Source: Elusimicrobiota bacterium
GTDB taxonomy: Bacteria > Elusimicrobiota > Elusimicrobia > UBA1565
Reading direction: 5' to 3'
DNA length: 64,000 bases
NCBI GenBank assembly: GCA_003450735.1
Contig: DMEZ01000055.1
Coordinates: 209,317 to 273,316 of the forward strand
Program-made: the position numbers and the translations under genes
Part shown: piece by piece, positions 17,917 to 26,011 of the stretch
Position numbering within the stretch: position 1 is the stretch's first letter
How the letters are laid out: each line of letters opens with the position of its first letter
Notes under the pieces: generated by a model
What the model was told of the DNA's origin: nothing
Databases searched by the model: none
Seen by the model: the letters and a program-made list of their open reading frames with translations, nothing else

Positions 17917-19347
17917 ATGAGATTCGACGAAGCCCTGACCTTCTCGGACGTCCTCCTCGTCCCGCGGCGCTCGGACATCGCCTCGCGGCGCCAGGTCGAT
18001 ACGACCGGCCGCTTCTGCCGGCGCATCGCGCTCAAGACCCCCATCGTCTCGGCCAACATGGACACGGTCACCGAGTCCGAGATGGCCATCGCGATGGCCC
18101 ACGTGGGGGGCCTCGGCGTGATCCACCGCTTCCTCAAGATCGAGGAGGAGGTGGCCGAGGTCGCGCGGGTCAAGCGCGCCGAGAGCATCGTCATCGAGCA
18201 GCCCTACACCCTCTCCCCCTCGGACACCGTGCGCGACGCCAAGCGCATGATGCGCGAAAGAGGCATCGGCGGCATCCTGGTCGTGGGCGAGGGCGGCCGC
18301 CTCGCCGGCGTCGTCACCACCCGCGACGTCGTCTTCGAACGCGACGAGGCCAAGCGCCTCGACAAGGTCATGACCCGCCGGCTCATCACCGCCCGGCCGG
18401 ACGTGACCCCCGAGGAGGCGCGCCGCATCCTGCAGGAACACGAGATCGAGAAGCTCCCGCTCATCGACAAGGCCGGCCAGCTCAAGGGCCTCATCACCGC
18501 CAAGGACCTGCTCAAGAACGAGCTCTACCCCAACGCCTCCAAGGACTCCAAGGGCCACCTGCTCGTCGGCGCCGCCGTGGGCGTCGTGGGCGACTGCCTC
18601 GAGCGCGCGCAGGCCCTCCTCGACGCGGGGGCGGACGCGCTGGTCGTGGACGTCGCGCACGGCCACTCCGGCCACGTCCTCGAGACCGTGCGGCGCATCA
18701 AGAAGTCCCGGCCTTCCGCCGAGGTGGTGGCCGGCAACGTGGCGACGGGGGAGGGCGCGCGCGACCTCCTGCGGGCGGGGGCGGACGGGATCAAGGTCGG
18801 CGTGGGCCCCGGGGCGACCTGCTCGACGCGCATCGTCACGGGCTGCGGCGTCCCGCAGGTCAGCGCGGTGATGGACTGCGTGCGCGCCTGTCGGGGCGCG
18901 CACGTCCCCGTCGTCGCGGACGGAGGCGTGCGCAACTCGGGGGACATCACGAAGGCGATGGCGGCGGGCGCCTCGTGCGTGATGCTCGGGAGTCTCCTCG
19001 CCGGCTCCGAGGAGAGCCCGGGCTACACCACCGTGCGCGGCGGGGTCAAGTACAAGGTCTTCCGCGGCATGGCCTCCCTCGGCGCGGCCATCGGCCGGCG
19101 CGTCAAGGAACACTCCGCGGGGCCCGCGGCCGAGGACGTCGCGGAGGTCGTGCCGGAGGGCGTGGAGTCGGTCGTCCCCTATCGGGGACAGGTCGCGGAG
19201 GTCGTGCACCAGCTCGCCGGGGGCCTGCGCTCGGGGATGAGTTACTGCGGGGCACGCGACCTGCCGGCCCTCTGGAAGAACGCCAAGTTCGTCCGCATCA
19301 CGCCGGCGGGCTGGAGCGAGTCCAAGCCGCACATCCTGGAACGGTAG
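17917..19347 (+). CDS. guaB: Inosine-5'-monophosphate dehydrogenase
   Basis: The 476-residue enzyme oxidises IMP to XMP, the committed step of guanine nucleotide synthesis. The barrel starts FDEALTFSDVLLVPRRSD. Two CBS domains interrupt it at about residues 90-205 (DTVRDAKRMMRERGIGGILV and VTPEEARRILQEHEIEKLPL). The catalytic-cysteine loop is GPGATCSTRIVTG and the phosphate/IMP segment ADGGVRNSGDITKAMAAGA. The mobile flap YRGQVAEVVHQLAGGLRSGM is near the C terminus. It stands alone, divergent from hemB. Confidence 0.97.
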   Translation: MRFDEALTFSDVLLVPRRSDIASRRQVDTTGRFCRRIALKTPIVSANMDTVTESEMAIAMAHVGGLGVIHRFLKIEEEVAEVARVKRAESIVIEQPYTLSPSDTVRDAKRMMRERGIGGILVVGEGGRLAGVVTTRDVVFERDEAKRLDKVMTRRLITARPDVTPEEARRILQEHEIEKLPLIDKAGQLKGLITAKDLLKNELYPNASKDSKGHLLVGAAVGVVGDCLERAQALLDAGADALVVDVAHGHSGHVLETVRRIKKSRPSAEVVAGNVATGEGARDLLRAGADGIKVGVGPGATCSTRIVTGCGVPQVSAVMDCVRACRGAHVPVVADGGVRNSGDITKAMAAGASCVMLGSLLAGSEESPGYTTVRGGVKYKVFRGMASLGAAIGRRVKEHSAGPAAEDVAEVVPEGVESVVPYRGQVAEVVHQLAGGLRSGMSYCGARDLPALWKNAKFVRITPAGWSESKPHILER

Positions 19348-19354
19348 CGGCCGG

Positions 19355-20467
19355 CTACTCGATCCCGAGCGGGGTGTCGAGGTCGGGCTCTTCGGAGTCC
19401 CGCCTTCGGGGCCTCTTCTTCTTGACCGGCTTGGGTTGGGCCGGAGGCTCCTGCGCGGACTGCTGCTGATTCGCGGCCCCCAACTGCATGATGACCTTGA
19501 GGAGGACCTCGTCCTTGCTGGGCGCGCGCCCGCTCTGAGCGCTCTGCAGGCGCACCGAGTCGACGGCCTCCTTCACCTTCTTGAGCTGCTCCCTCTGCTC
19601 GGGAGGCATGCCGCGCGCGAGGTCGGAGTTCTCATCGAGCTTCTGGCTCCACTTGTCGAGGGAGCTCATCGTCTTCGCGGGGTCCCCTCCCGTGTCGAGC
19701 GCGAAAGCCTCCTGTTGGCCGGGCAGGCGCTGGGCGGCCTCGAGGTCCGTCCCCTGGACCATGCCGACGCTGTCGGGGGAGGGCGCCGTTCCCTCCGGCG
19801 CGGGTTCGGCCGGAGCGCCCTCCAGCGTCGAGCGGGGGGCGGCGTCGGGGACGGAGAGAGCGACCGGCGCGGCCGGCTTGGCGGCGTCCTCGGTCTTGGA
19901 CTCCAGGGCCTCTCGGAGCCGGGCGCCCTCTTTCACGACGGCGGCCTGCGCGCCCGCCAGGGCCATCCCCAGGAACCCCACCGCCATCAGGGCCCCGCTC
20001 TCCTGGAGGGCCTGCATGCGGACCAGGCCGCGGGTGAACAGCCAGACGGCGTAGGCCGTGGTGCCCAGCCAGAGATAGGGGAAGGGCGCCCAGAACGCCC
20101 CCACGTGCGGAAGGAGGATGGGGGAGAGCAGGGAGACGAGCAGCAGGCTCTTCCCGAAGGGGGCCTCGCTGCCGACCAGGGAAGTCAGGGCGTGCAGGGC
20201 GGCGGCGCCGGCCAGCCCGGCCAAAAGCAGGCCGAGGGCGCCCGCCGCGGCGGCCAGGAGGAGGATCGGCGGCTCCGGCGGAGCCTCCAGCCGGGCGTAG
20301 GCCAGCCCGGCGCAGAGCAGGGCCGCGGCGCAGGACCAGAGCGCCAGGTTCGCGGCCGCCTGGGAGCCGGATGTCTCGCTCTCGCGATAGCCCTCGAAGA
20401 CGCTCTCGGCCGCGAGGGAGGCCCGGACGGAGGATTCGACCAATTCGGCGAAGCCGGCTTCTGCCAT
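19355..20467 (-). CDS. Membrane protein, possibly Yip1-like, with long charged tail
   Basis: The 370-residue protein has an N-terminal soluble stretch, about five hydrophobic segments between residues 45 and 190 (including LLLAAAAGALGLLLAGLAGAAA), and a C-terminal region rich in Ala, Pro, Glu and Lys that ends in a basic KKKRPRRR cluster. The layout, with a HALTSLVGSEAPFGKSL loop between helices, is like Yip1-family membrane proteins, but I am not certain. ATG 20467 is chosen because the residues upstream are composition-biased and overlap the response-regulator gene. It is the fourth gene of the FIST-kinase-regulator unit. Function unknown. Confidence 0.6.
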   Translation of the reverse strand: MAEAGFAELVESSVRASLAAESVFEGYRESETSGSQAAANLALWSCAAALLCAGLAYARLEAPPEPPILLLAAAAGALGLLLAGLAGAAALHALTSLVGSEAPFGKSLLLVSLLSPILLPHVGAFWAPFPYLWLGTTAYAVWLFTRGLVRMQALQESGALMAVGFLGMALAGAQAAVVKEGARLREALESKTEDAAKPAAPVALSVPDAAPRSTLEGAPAEPAPEGTAPSPDSVGMVQGTDLEAAQRLPGQQEAFALDTGGDPAKTMSSLDKWSQKLDENSDLARGMPPEQREQLKKVKEAVDSVRLQSAQSGRAPSKDEVLLKVIMQLGAANQQQSAQEPPAQPKPVKKKRPRRRDSEEPDLDTPLGIE

Positions 20468-20471
20468 GAGG

Positions 20472-20837
20472 TTACCTCTTCTCCGGGACCAGCTTCCGGA
20501 TCTCTCCCTCCAAAACGTCGAAGTCCAGCGGCTTGGCAACGAAGGCGGAGGCTCCCAGCAGGCGGGCGTCCTTCTGGAACTCCGGGTCGAAGTGACCGGT
20601 CATCATGACCACGGGAGCCCGGCTGCGGGCGAGGATCTCGCCGAGCGCCCTCAAGCCCGTCATCCCGGGCAGGACGTTGTCGAGCAGGATGACGTCGAAG
20701 GCTTCCTTCTCGAGCAGAGCCAGGGCCTCCTCGGCGCTGGACGCGCAGCGCACCTCGAAGCCCTTCGGGACCATCATGCGCGAGAGGACCTGGCGGATGA
20801 CCTCCTCGTCGTCGACGACCAGCAGGCGCGCGCTCAC
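20472..20837 (-). CDS. Single-domain response regulator (CheY-like receiver)
   Basis: The 121-residue protein is a lone receiver domain. The acidic pair is in LLVVDDEEVIRQVL, the phosphoacceptor aspartate in FDVILLDNVLPGMTG, the Thr in VVMMTGH and the Lys in FVAKPLDF. No output domain is present. GTG at 20837 is chosen as the start because it overlaps the kinase stop as GTGA and puts the receiver at residue 3. It is probably phosphorylated by the kinase encoded just upstream. Confidence 0.85.
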   Translation of the reverse strand: MSARLLVVDDEEVIRQVLSRMMVPKGFEVRCASSAEEALALLEKEAFDVILLDNVLPGMTGLRALGEILARSRAPVVMMTGHFDPEFQKDARLLGASAFVAKPLDFDVLEGEIRKLVPEKR

Positions 20838-22486
20838 GCGTCCAGGACCGCGCGCACCTGGCGCGCGACCTCCTCGGGCTGGAAGGGCTTCTGGACGAAC
20901 GGCTCGCCGCATTCGCTGCATCTGCCCATCGACTGAGCGGTGGAATAGCCGCTCATGAAGAGGACCTTGACCTTCCGGCCCGCCTCCTCGCAGATGAGGG
21001 CGTGGGCTTCGCAGCCGCCCAGCCCGGGCATGACGATGTCGAGGACGAGCAGGGCGATCTCCTCTTTATGGCTGCGGTAGACCTTCACGGCCTGCTCGCC
21101 GCTCTCGGCGAAGAGGAGTCGGTAGCCTCGGGGCTCGAGGATGCGCTGGAGGATGCCGAGCACGGTAGGCTCGTCGTCGGCCAGCAGGAGGGTCTCCGTG
21201 CCGCCCGGGACAGCGGCGGCGGGCGCCCTCCGCGACAGTTCGGAGGCGGCCGGCCAGTAGACCTCGAAGCGCGCGCCCTTGCCCCGCTCGCTCTCGAAGG
21301 TGACGAGCCCCTCGTGATCGCTCAGGATGCCGTAGACGACGGGGAGCCCGAGCCCGGAGCCTTCGCCGGGGCCCTTGGTCGTGAAGAAGGGCTCGAAGAC
21401 GTGCGGGGCCTCTTCCGGCGAGATACCCTTGCCGGCGTCCTCCACCTGCAGAAGGGCGTAGCGCCCGGGCGGGAGGGCGCCGTGCGGGGAACGGAAGGGC
21501 TTGTCGAAGGACACGGCCCGGGTCCGGAGGGTCACGACTCCTACGCCCCCGAGGGCGTCCTGCGAGTTCAAGCACAGGTTCATGAGGACCTGCTCGATCT
21601 GGCTGGCGTCCGCCCAGACGGGGTCCAGGCCCTGGGCGAGGTCCAGCTCGAAGCGGATGCGCTCGCCGAAGCCCGGGACGGCCAGGCGCCGGAATTCCTC
21701 CACGGCCTTGTTCAGATCGACGACGCTCTTGGCCGCCGCCCGGCGCTGGCTGAAGGCCTTGAGCCGAGCGACCACGTCGGCCGCCCTCTTGCAGGACGCG
21801 ATGATCCCCTCGGCGTCCTCGGCGACCTGCCCGGCGGAGGCCCTCTTGATGAGAGTCGCCAGCCCGACCATGCCGGTGAGGATGTTGTTGAACTCGTGCG
21901 AAACGCCGCTCGAGAGGCGCCCCACCGCCTCCATCTTCTGCGCGTGCAGGAGCTGGAGGTCCTTCTGCCGGAGGGCCTCTTCCGCCTGTTTCTTCTCGGT
22001 GACATCCTCATACACGGCTACGAGTTCCCCATCCGGGAGCTTGTAGACGTAGTTGTCGCGCCAGCCCTGGACCCGGCCGTCCTTGTAGAGCGAAACGGGA
22101 TACCGCTCGGATTGGCCGGTCTCCCAGACCCGGCGGAACACGGCCAGCAGCCCGAACTCCTCGACGCCGGGAAACACCTCGGTCACCCGTTTCCCGATGA
22201 GATCGTCCTTCCGGATGTCGTCGATCCTCTCGCCCGGCTTATTGATATCCTCGAAGACGAAATCCTCGCCGCCATCGACCGCCCTGTAGACCGCGATGCC
22301 TCTCCCCGTGGCCTCGAACAGAGAGCGGTAGCGCGCCTCGCTCTCCTGGAGGGCCTTCAGGGCCTTCTTGTGCTCCTCGACCACCTGCGCGAGGGCGGTG
22401 ATCTCCTGCAGGCTCTTGCGGCCCGTCTGCTGGGCGATCTGCTGGTAGTAGCGGGCTCGCGCACGCTCCTCTTCAAGCGGGTCCAT
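20834..22486 (-). CDS. PAS-domain hybrid histidine kinase with C-terminal receiver
   Basis: The 550-residue cytoplasmic kinase has an N-terminal coiled coil, one PAS domain (about 40-170, beginning SEARYRSLFEATGRGIAVY), a HisKA H-box VSHEFNNILTGMVGLATL, HATPase boxes (LMNLCLNSQDAL, DAGKGISPEEA, GSGLGLPVVYGIL) and a C-terminal receiver with LLADDEPTVLGIL and LLVLDIVMPGLGG. No transmembrane segment is seen, so the signal is internal or supplied by the FIST protein encoded immediately upstream; the two genes abut with no gap. Phosphate may pass through the attached receiver to the separate regulator downstream. Confidence 0.9.
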   Translation of the reverse strand: MDPLEEERARARYYQQIAQQTGRKSLQEITALAQVVEEHKKALKALQESEARYRSLFEATGRGIAVYRAVDGGEDFVFEDINKPGERIDDIRKDDLIGKRVTEVFPGVEEFGLLAVFRRVWETGQSERYPVSLYKDGRVQGWRDNYVYKLPDGELVAVYEDVTEKKQAEEALRQKDLQLLHAQKMEAVGRLSSGVSHEFNNILTGMVGLATLIKRASAGQVAEDAEGIIASCKRAADVVARLKAFSQRRAAAKSVVDLNKAVEEFRRLAVPGFGERIRFELDLAQGLDPVWADASQIEQVLMNLCLNSQDALGGVGVVTLRTRAVSFDKPFRSPHGALPPGRYALLQVEDAGKGISPEEAPHVFEPFFTTKGPGEGSGLGLPVVYGILSDHEGLVTFESERGKGARFEVYWPAASELSRRAPAAAVPGGTETLLLADDEPTVLGILQRILEPRGYRLLFAESGEQAVKVYRSHKEEIALLVLDIVMPGLGGCEAHALICEEAGRKVKVLFMSGYSTAQSMGRCSECGEPFVQKPFQPEEVARQVRAVLDA

Positions 22487-23698
22487 TCAGCCTTCCTCCG
22501 TCAGGACGAGCAGCACGCCGGTCCAGTCCAAGCCGCGGCTTTTCCCCATCAGGGGCGCGATCTCGACGCCGGAGTAGAAGCCCAGCAGCGGCACGCCGCG
22601 CTCGCGGAAGACTTTCTGGACCCCGGCGGCCTCTTCCTCCGCCGTGTGGGAGAACTCCGCCGTACGCCCCGCGCAGTCGATGTAGAGGCCGAAGGCCGGA
22701 GCCCCCCCGGCCTCGCCGAGCAGGGCCCGGGCGTTCTCCTCGGAGGACTCCGCCATCCGCTCCACGTCGCGGATCATGAACTGGATCTCCATCCCGGTCT
22801 CGAGGTCGGGCTCGAACATCCCGATCCCCTGGCCGTCGGGCGTGATGCCGGTGATGAGGCGGTTGATGTAGCGGTCTTCGCGAGGCTCCCCGAAGCGCTC
22901 GCCGCAGTTGACCCCGACAGTCAGGTAGTTGACCGGGTGGTGCGAGCGCCAGCCGGCGACCTTGAACTCGTCGATGACGTTCACGACGGGCCGGCCGTCG
23001 AGTTCGTAGAGCACGTCCCCCTCCATCCTCGTGATCTTCCGGTAGATCCCGTCGAGGGGGATGCAGCCGTGCATGATCCGGTGGCGGGGCCGGAAGGCGC
23101 CGGAGAGCGCCAGCGCCGCCGCGCATTGCGCGCCGACCTCGCTGCCGCAGAACTGCCGGGTCGCACCGAACTCGTAGGTCCCGACGAGCCCGGCCCCGAC
23201 GAGAGGGAGGCCGGCCGGGAGCCTCGCCTGCAGGCCTGCGAGCAGAGGCGCGGAGGGATTGAGCACGGGCGGGACGCCGGGGTGGGCGGGAACGCGCACG
23301 GAGTCGTAGAACAGGAGCGCTGCCTTGTCGCCTGGACCGCAGGCCAGCCGGTCGGCCAGGGCTCGTCCCGCGGCTTCTCCGCCCTGGTCGAGGCGTCCGA
23401 CGAAGGCCGCGCGGGCGCCGACGCCCTCCACCACCGCGACGCCGGAGGGGGATCCCTTGTAGGACAGGGCCTCGGCCGTGATGACGCCCACGGCCGAGCC
23501 GCCGAGGATGGGCACCCCGGAGCCGAGCGCTTCGCGCAGGCCCGCGTAGAACGCGTCCGCGTCGGCGCGCCCCGAGCAGAACGCCAGGGCGAACCCCGGG
23601 CTGGCGATGCCGCCGTTCTTCAAGGCCGACGCGGCGGCGGCTCTGCCCGCCCTCCTCGAGTCGGTCTCCTCCGAGTACCCTGTCCCCGCCTTCAGCAT
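22487..23698 (-). CDS. FIST domain sensory protein
   Basis: The 403-residue protein has FIST_N (about 35-215, with FCSGRADADAFYAGL and GSGVPILGGSAVGVIT) followed by FIST_C (about 220-375, with DGIYRKITRMEGDVLYELDG and the final LLGFYSGVEIAPLMGKSR). FIST proteins sense small ligands, probably amino acids or related molecules, and are usually tied to signalling domains. Here the FIST module is a separate polypeptide whose stop abuts the kinase start, so it is the likely input of that kinase. An ATTATA/TATAAT hexamer lies ten bases before the ATG, and no ribosome-binding site is visible. Confidence 0.85.
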   Translation of the reverse strand: MLKAGTGYSEETDSRRAGRAAAASALKNGGIASPGFALAFCSGRADADAFYAGLREALGSGVPILGGSAVGVITAEALSYKGSPSGVAVVEGVGARAAFVGRLDQGGEAAGRALADRLACGPGDKAALLFYDSVRVPAHPGVPPVLNPSAPLLAGLQARLPAGLPLVGAGLVGTYEFGATRQFCGSEVGAQCAAALALSGAFRPRHRIMHGCIPLDGIYRKITRMEGDVLYELDGRPVVNVIDEFKVAGWRSHHPVNYLTVGVNCGERFGEPREDRYINRLITGITPDGQGIGMFEPDLETGMEIQFMIRDVERMAESSEENARALLGEAGGAPAFGLYIDCAGRTAEFSHTAEEEAAGVQKVFRERGVPLLGFYSGVEIAPLMGKSRGLDWTGVLLVLTEEG

Positions 23699-23708
23699 CA
23701 GGTTGCCA

Positions 23709-23714
23709 TTATAA
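23709..23714 (-). promoter_or_regulatory. -10 element (TATAAT) of the FIST operon
   Basis: On the minus strand a perfect TATAAT lies between the 3' end of rnpB and the FIST start codon, ten bases before the ATG. The -35 region is weak. The spacing predicts a leader of only a few bases. Confidence 0.45.
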
Positions 23715-23721
23715 TCAAATA

Positions 23722-24090
23722 CGGGGCGGCCTATACCCCGAATTCTGTCCGGGCCAAAGGCCCGGTGAGGATCATTTCTCTGATGCGGCTACCGGGCGGC
23801 CGCCCCGGCCGAAGCCGGTGCACGCGCGGACCACGCTGCCGCCCAACTGCCTTGCTCCCGGTGGGGTTTGCCAAGCCCCGGGGTCGCCCCCGGGCTGGTG
23901 GGCTCTTACCCACGCCATTTCACCCTTACCCCCCCTTGCGGGAGGGCGGTATTTTTTCTGTTGCACTTTCCATCGCAGGGCCCTTTGGAGCCCCACGTCC
24001 TGCCTTTCGGCAGGCACCGTGTCCTGAGGAGTTCGGAAGTTCCTCCCCCGCGCCGACGAAGGCGCAAAGGCGATCCCCCGGCCGCCCCTA
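23722..24090 (-). ncRNA. rnpB: RNase P RNA (type A)
   Basis: The catalytic RNA of ribonuclease P, which matures tRNA 5' ends. Read on the minus strand, the universally conserved segments appear in order: GAGGAACTTCCGAACTCC near the 5' end, GGACACGGTGCC, GAAAGTGCAACAGAAA, GGGTAAGAGCCCACC, then GACAGAA and GGGGTATAGGCC at the 3' end. P1 is formed by GGGGCGGCC (24088-24080) pairing with GGCCGCCCC (23732-23724). The length of about 370 nt suits type A. Its 5' end touches the stop codon of the RNase H gene, so the two are probably co-transcribed or share a boundary. Confidence 0.95.
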
Positions 24091-24510
24091 AATCCCTTGT
24101 GTCTGCTTCGCCGCCTGCGCGTCCAACGCCTCGTTGGCCAGCTCGTCGGCCCGCTTGTTCTCCTCGCGCGGCACGTGGACGAGCTCGACTCTTTCGAAGC
24201 CGCGGGCCAGGCGGTGCGCTTCGGAAAGGAAGCCCGCCAGGCGCGCGTTCTTGACCCGGTACTGCCCGTTGAACTGCCGCACCAGCAGCTGGGAATCGGA
24301 ACGGACCTTCAGCCGCCTCCCGCCCAGCTCCGCGGCCAAACGCAGCGCCTCGAGCAAGGCCTCGTACTCGGCCGTGTTGTTGGTCTGCTCGCCCAGGCAG
24401 CGGCCGGCCTCGCGCAGGGCGCGGCCGGCCTCGTCTTGGATCACCACGCCCAGGGACGCGGGGCCCGGGTTCCCGCGGGCGGCGCCGTCGATGTGGATGA
24501 GGAGCGTCAT
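24088..24510 (-). CDS. Ribonuclease HI-type protein
   Basis: The 140-residue protein has the RNase H fold with the acidic catalytic residues in LIHIDGAARGNPGPA, the Glu in NNTAEYEALLEAL, the Asp in VRSDSQLLVRQ and a final Asp in REENKRADELANEAL. It resembles the short RNase HI group that lacks the basic handle (archaeal and Gram-positive-like). It degrades RNA in RNA:DNA hybrids. The stop codon TAG coincides with the predicted 5' end of rnpB. It is preceded, 19 bp away, by the zinc-ribbon gene on the same strand. Confidence 0.9.
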   Translation of the reverse strand: MTLLIHIDGAARGNPGPASLGVVIQDEAGRALREAGRCLGEQTNNTAEYEALLEALRLAAELGGRRLKVRSDSQLLVRQFNGQYRVKNARLAGFLSEAHRLARGFERVELVHVPREENKRADELANEALDAQAAKQTQGI

Positions 24511-24529
24511 GGGTCGGTGGGGAAGAGGT

Positions 24530-25264
24530 TCAGGCCGGCTTGGCGGCGGCGAGCTCGGAAGGGTAGAGGATGCGCTGGCAGCTCTCGCAGGCGACGATCT
24601 CGTGCCCCTTGGCCAGGTTGACCTTGGACTGCGGCGGCTGGTTCATCCGGCAGACCGTGCAGGTCTCCCCCTCGAGACGGGCCATGGCGACGCCTCCGCG
24701 GCGCCGGCGCACGTTGTCGTAGTGGCCCAGGAGCTCGCCGGGGATGGCGGCGGCGAAGGCGTCGCGTTTGGCCCTCTCCGCGGCCAGCTTCCCCTCGCTC
24801 TCGGCTTTCTGCCCTTCGAGGACCTTGATCTTCTCCGCGATGCGGATCTCGGCGGCCTTGAGGGCGGTGGATTTCTCCTTCTCTTCCCGCAAGAAGGCGT
24901 CGCTCTCCTCCATGAAGACCAGGATCTCGGTCTCGATGGCGCTCGCCTCGCCCTTGCAGCGGTCGATCTGCGACTGCATGGCGCGGAAGGCCTCGTTGGT
25001 CTTCACGGAGTTGAGCTCGATGTTGTGCTTCTTGATCTCCTCTTCCTTCTTGCCCAGGTCGAGCTCCTTCTCCTTGCGCCTGAGCAGGAGCTGGGTGTGC
25101 CGGTCCTTCACCTCCGCGAGGGCCGCCTTCTCGGCGGCCGACTCGGCCTGGAGGGCCGCGACCTGCTTGGGGACATCGGCGAGGACGGCGAGGAGGGCGT
25201 CGATGACTCTGTCGTACTCCTGCAGGGTCACGAGCTTGGCGAGTTCGTCCTTGGCGATGCGCAT
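24530..25264 (-). CDS. Coiled-coil protein with C4 zinc ribbon (CT398-like)
   Basis: The 244-residue protein is a long coiled coil (about 10-190, rich in Glu, Lys and Ala), with KTNEAFRAMQSQID in the centre, followed by a zinc ribbon with CTVC and CESC pairs about 30 residues apart. This matches the C4-type zinc-ribbon family of Chlamydia CT398 and similar proteins, which are often encoded near RNase H or nif3. The molecular role is not established. It lies upstream of the RNase H gene and rnpB on the same strand. A TATAAT on its strand at 25287-25282 is its likely -10. Confidence 0.85.
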   Translation of the reverse strand: MRIAKDELAKLVTLQEYDRVIDALLAVLADVPKQVAALQAESAAEKAALAEVKDRHTQLLLRRKEKELDLGKKEEEIKKHNIELNSVKTNEAFRAMQSQIDRCKGEASAIETEILVFMEESDAFLREEKEKSTALKAAEIRIAEKIKVLEGQKAESEGKLAAERAKRDAFAAAIPGELLGHYDNVRRRRGGVAMARLEGETCTVCRMNQPPQSKVNLAKGHEIVACESCQRILYPSELAAAKPA

Positions 25265-25281
25265 AGAGGAAGCTGACGGGG

Positions 25282-25289
25282 ATTATACT
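25282..25289. promoter_or_regulatory. Overlapping divergent -10 elements (zinc-ribbon gene / ferredoxin operon)
   Basis: ATTATACT holds TATAAT on the minus strand (25287-25282), 17 bases before the zinc-ribbon ATG, and TATACT on the plus strand (25284-25289), 23 bases before the ferredoxin ATG. The two transcription units would share this AT-rich core within a 48-bp gap. Confidence 0.45.
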
Positions 25290-25312
25290 ATTTTGGTAGC
25301 ATCGGCGAAGCC

Positions 25313-25618
25313 ATGAAGAGCTCCCCCCTGCCCTACCGGAAGACCGTCCTGGTCTGCGCGAACACCCGCGAGGGCGGCGCGCAGGCCTGCGGCAACCCGG
25401 ACCGGGCCGGCGCCGCGCTCTGCGGCGCGCTCAAGGCCGCCGTCAAGGCCGCGGGGCTCGCCCGTGAGATCCGGGTCGTGCGCGCCGGCTGCCTGGGCCT
25501 CTGCGCCCAGGGCCCCAACGTCCTCATCCTGCCCGAGGGCCCCTGGCTCTCCGGCGCGTCCGAGGCCGACCTCCCCGAGATCCTGCGCCTCATCGGCGTC
25601 CCCCGTGTCGGCGGCTGA
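25313..25618 (+). CDS. (2Fe-2S) thioredoxin-like ferredoxin
   Basis: The 101-residue protein has the thioredoxin-like 2Fe-2S ferredoxin fold. The first cysteines are in VLVCANTREGGAQACG, and the second pair is in RVVRAGCLGLCAQGPNVLIL; four cysteines in this spacing bind a 2Fe-2S cluster. The family includes NuoE-like carriers and cobalt-nitrogen metabolism-associated ferredoxins; the electron partner here is unknown. It is the first gene of a five-gene chain running to 30275. Its last codons overlap the GTG of the next gene. Confidence 0.85.
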   Translation: MKSSPLPYRKTVLVCANTREGGAQACGNPDRAGAALCGALKAAVKAAGLAREIRVVRAGCLGLCAQGPNVLILPEGPWLSGASEADLPEILRLIGVPRVGG

Positions 25619-26009
25619 GCGCCGCATCCAGGTCAGGCGCTCGGACCGCTGCTTCCGCCTGCGGCCCGGGGAGCTCGCCCAGGCCCCGCGGCGGCCCGGG
25701 GTCTACGAGTTCCTCGCCTACGGCCGCAAGGGCGAGCCGGAGGTGCTCTACGTGGGGCTCGCCCTCGAACGAACGCTCTACGACCACATCGCCGACCACC
25801 TGATGGGGAACCTCCGGCCCAGCGTCCCCGAGCTGCGCCGCGCCCACGAGGAGGTCTTCTTCGACTTCCTCGAGGCCGCCGACGGGTCGGCCGACGACCT
25901 CAAGGACATCGCCGGCGAGCTCATGATCCGCCACAATCCGCGCCACAATCTCCTGCAGAACCCGCCGTCCTCCGGCCGACACCGGAAGATCACGCTGATG
26001 GAGCTCTGA
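25605..26009 (+). CDS. GIY-YIG-like nuclease-fold small protein
   Basis: The 134-residue protein contains a GIY-YIG-like core: PGVYEFLAYGR followed by EVLYVGLALERTLYDHIADHL, with the Tyr-Val-Gly and Arg positions of the family, then a Glu near FFDFLEAADG and an NPRHNLL end. It lacks additional domains. The function, perhaps nucleic-acid cleavage or binding, cannot be told. The start GTG at 25605 lies inside the ferredoxin 3' end, and an upstream reading would be out of the expected domain. Two bases separate it from the PPK2 gene. Confidence 0.62.
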   Translation: MSAAERRIQVRRSDRCFRLRPGELAQAPRRPGVYEFLAYGRKGEPEVLYVGLALERTLYDHIADHLMGNLRPSVPELRRAHEEVFFDFLEAADGSADDLKDIAGELMIRHNPRHNLLQNPPSSGRHRKITLMEL

Positions 26010-26011
26010 CC

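Noticed and set aside
17902..19332. A 476-codon minus-strand frame opposite guaB
   Set aside because: It mirrors guaB exactly in length and position and is rich in Gly, Arg, Ala and His with no domain; it is a shadow of guaB.
21002..24091. A 1029-codon plus-strand open frame running across the kinase, FIST gene and rnpB
   Set aside because: It crosses three well-supported minus-strand features including an RNA gene and has no motifs.
23731..24254. Short open frames on both strands across 23.7-24.2 kb as protein genes
   Set aside because: The conserved RNase P RNA segments and P1 pairing explain this sequence.
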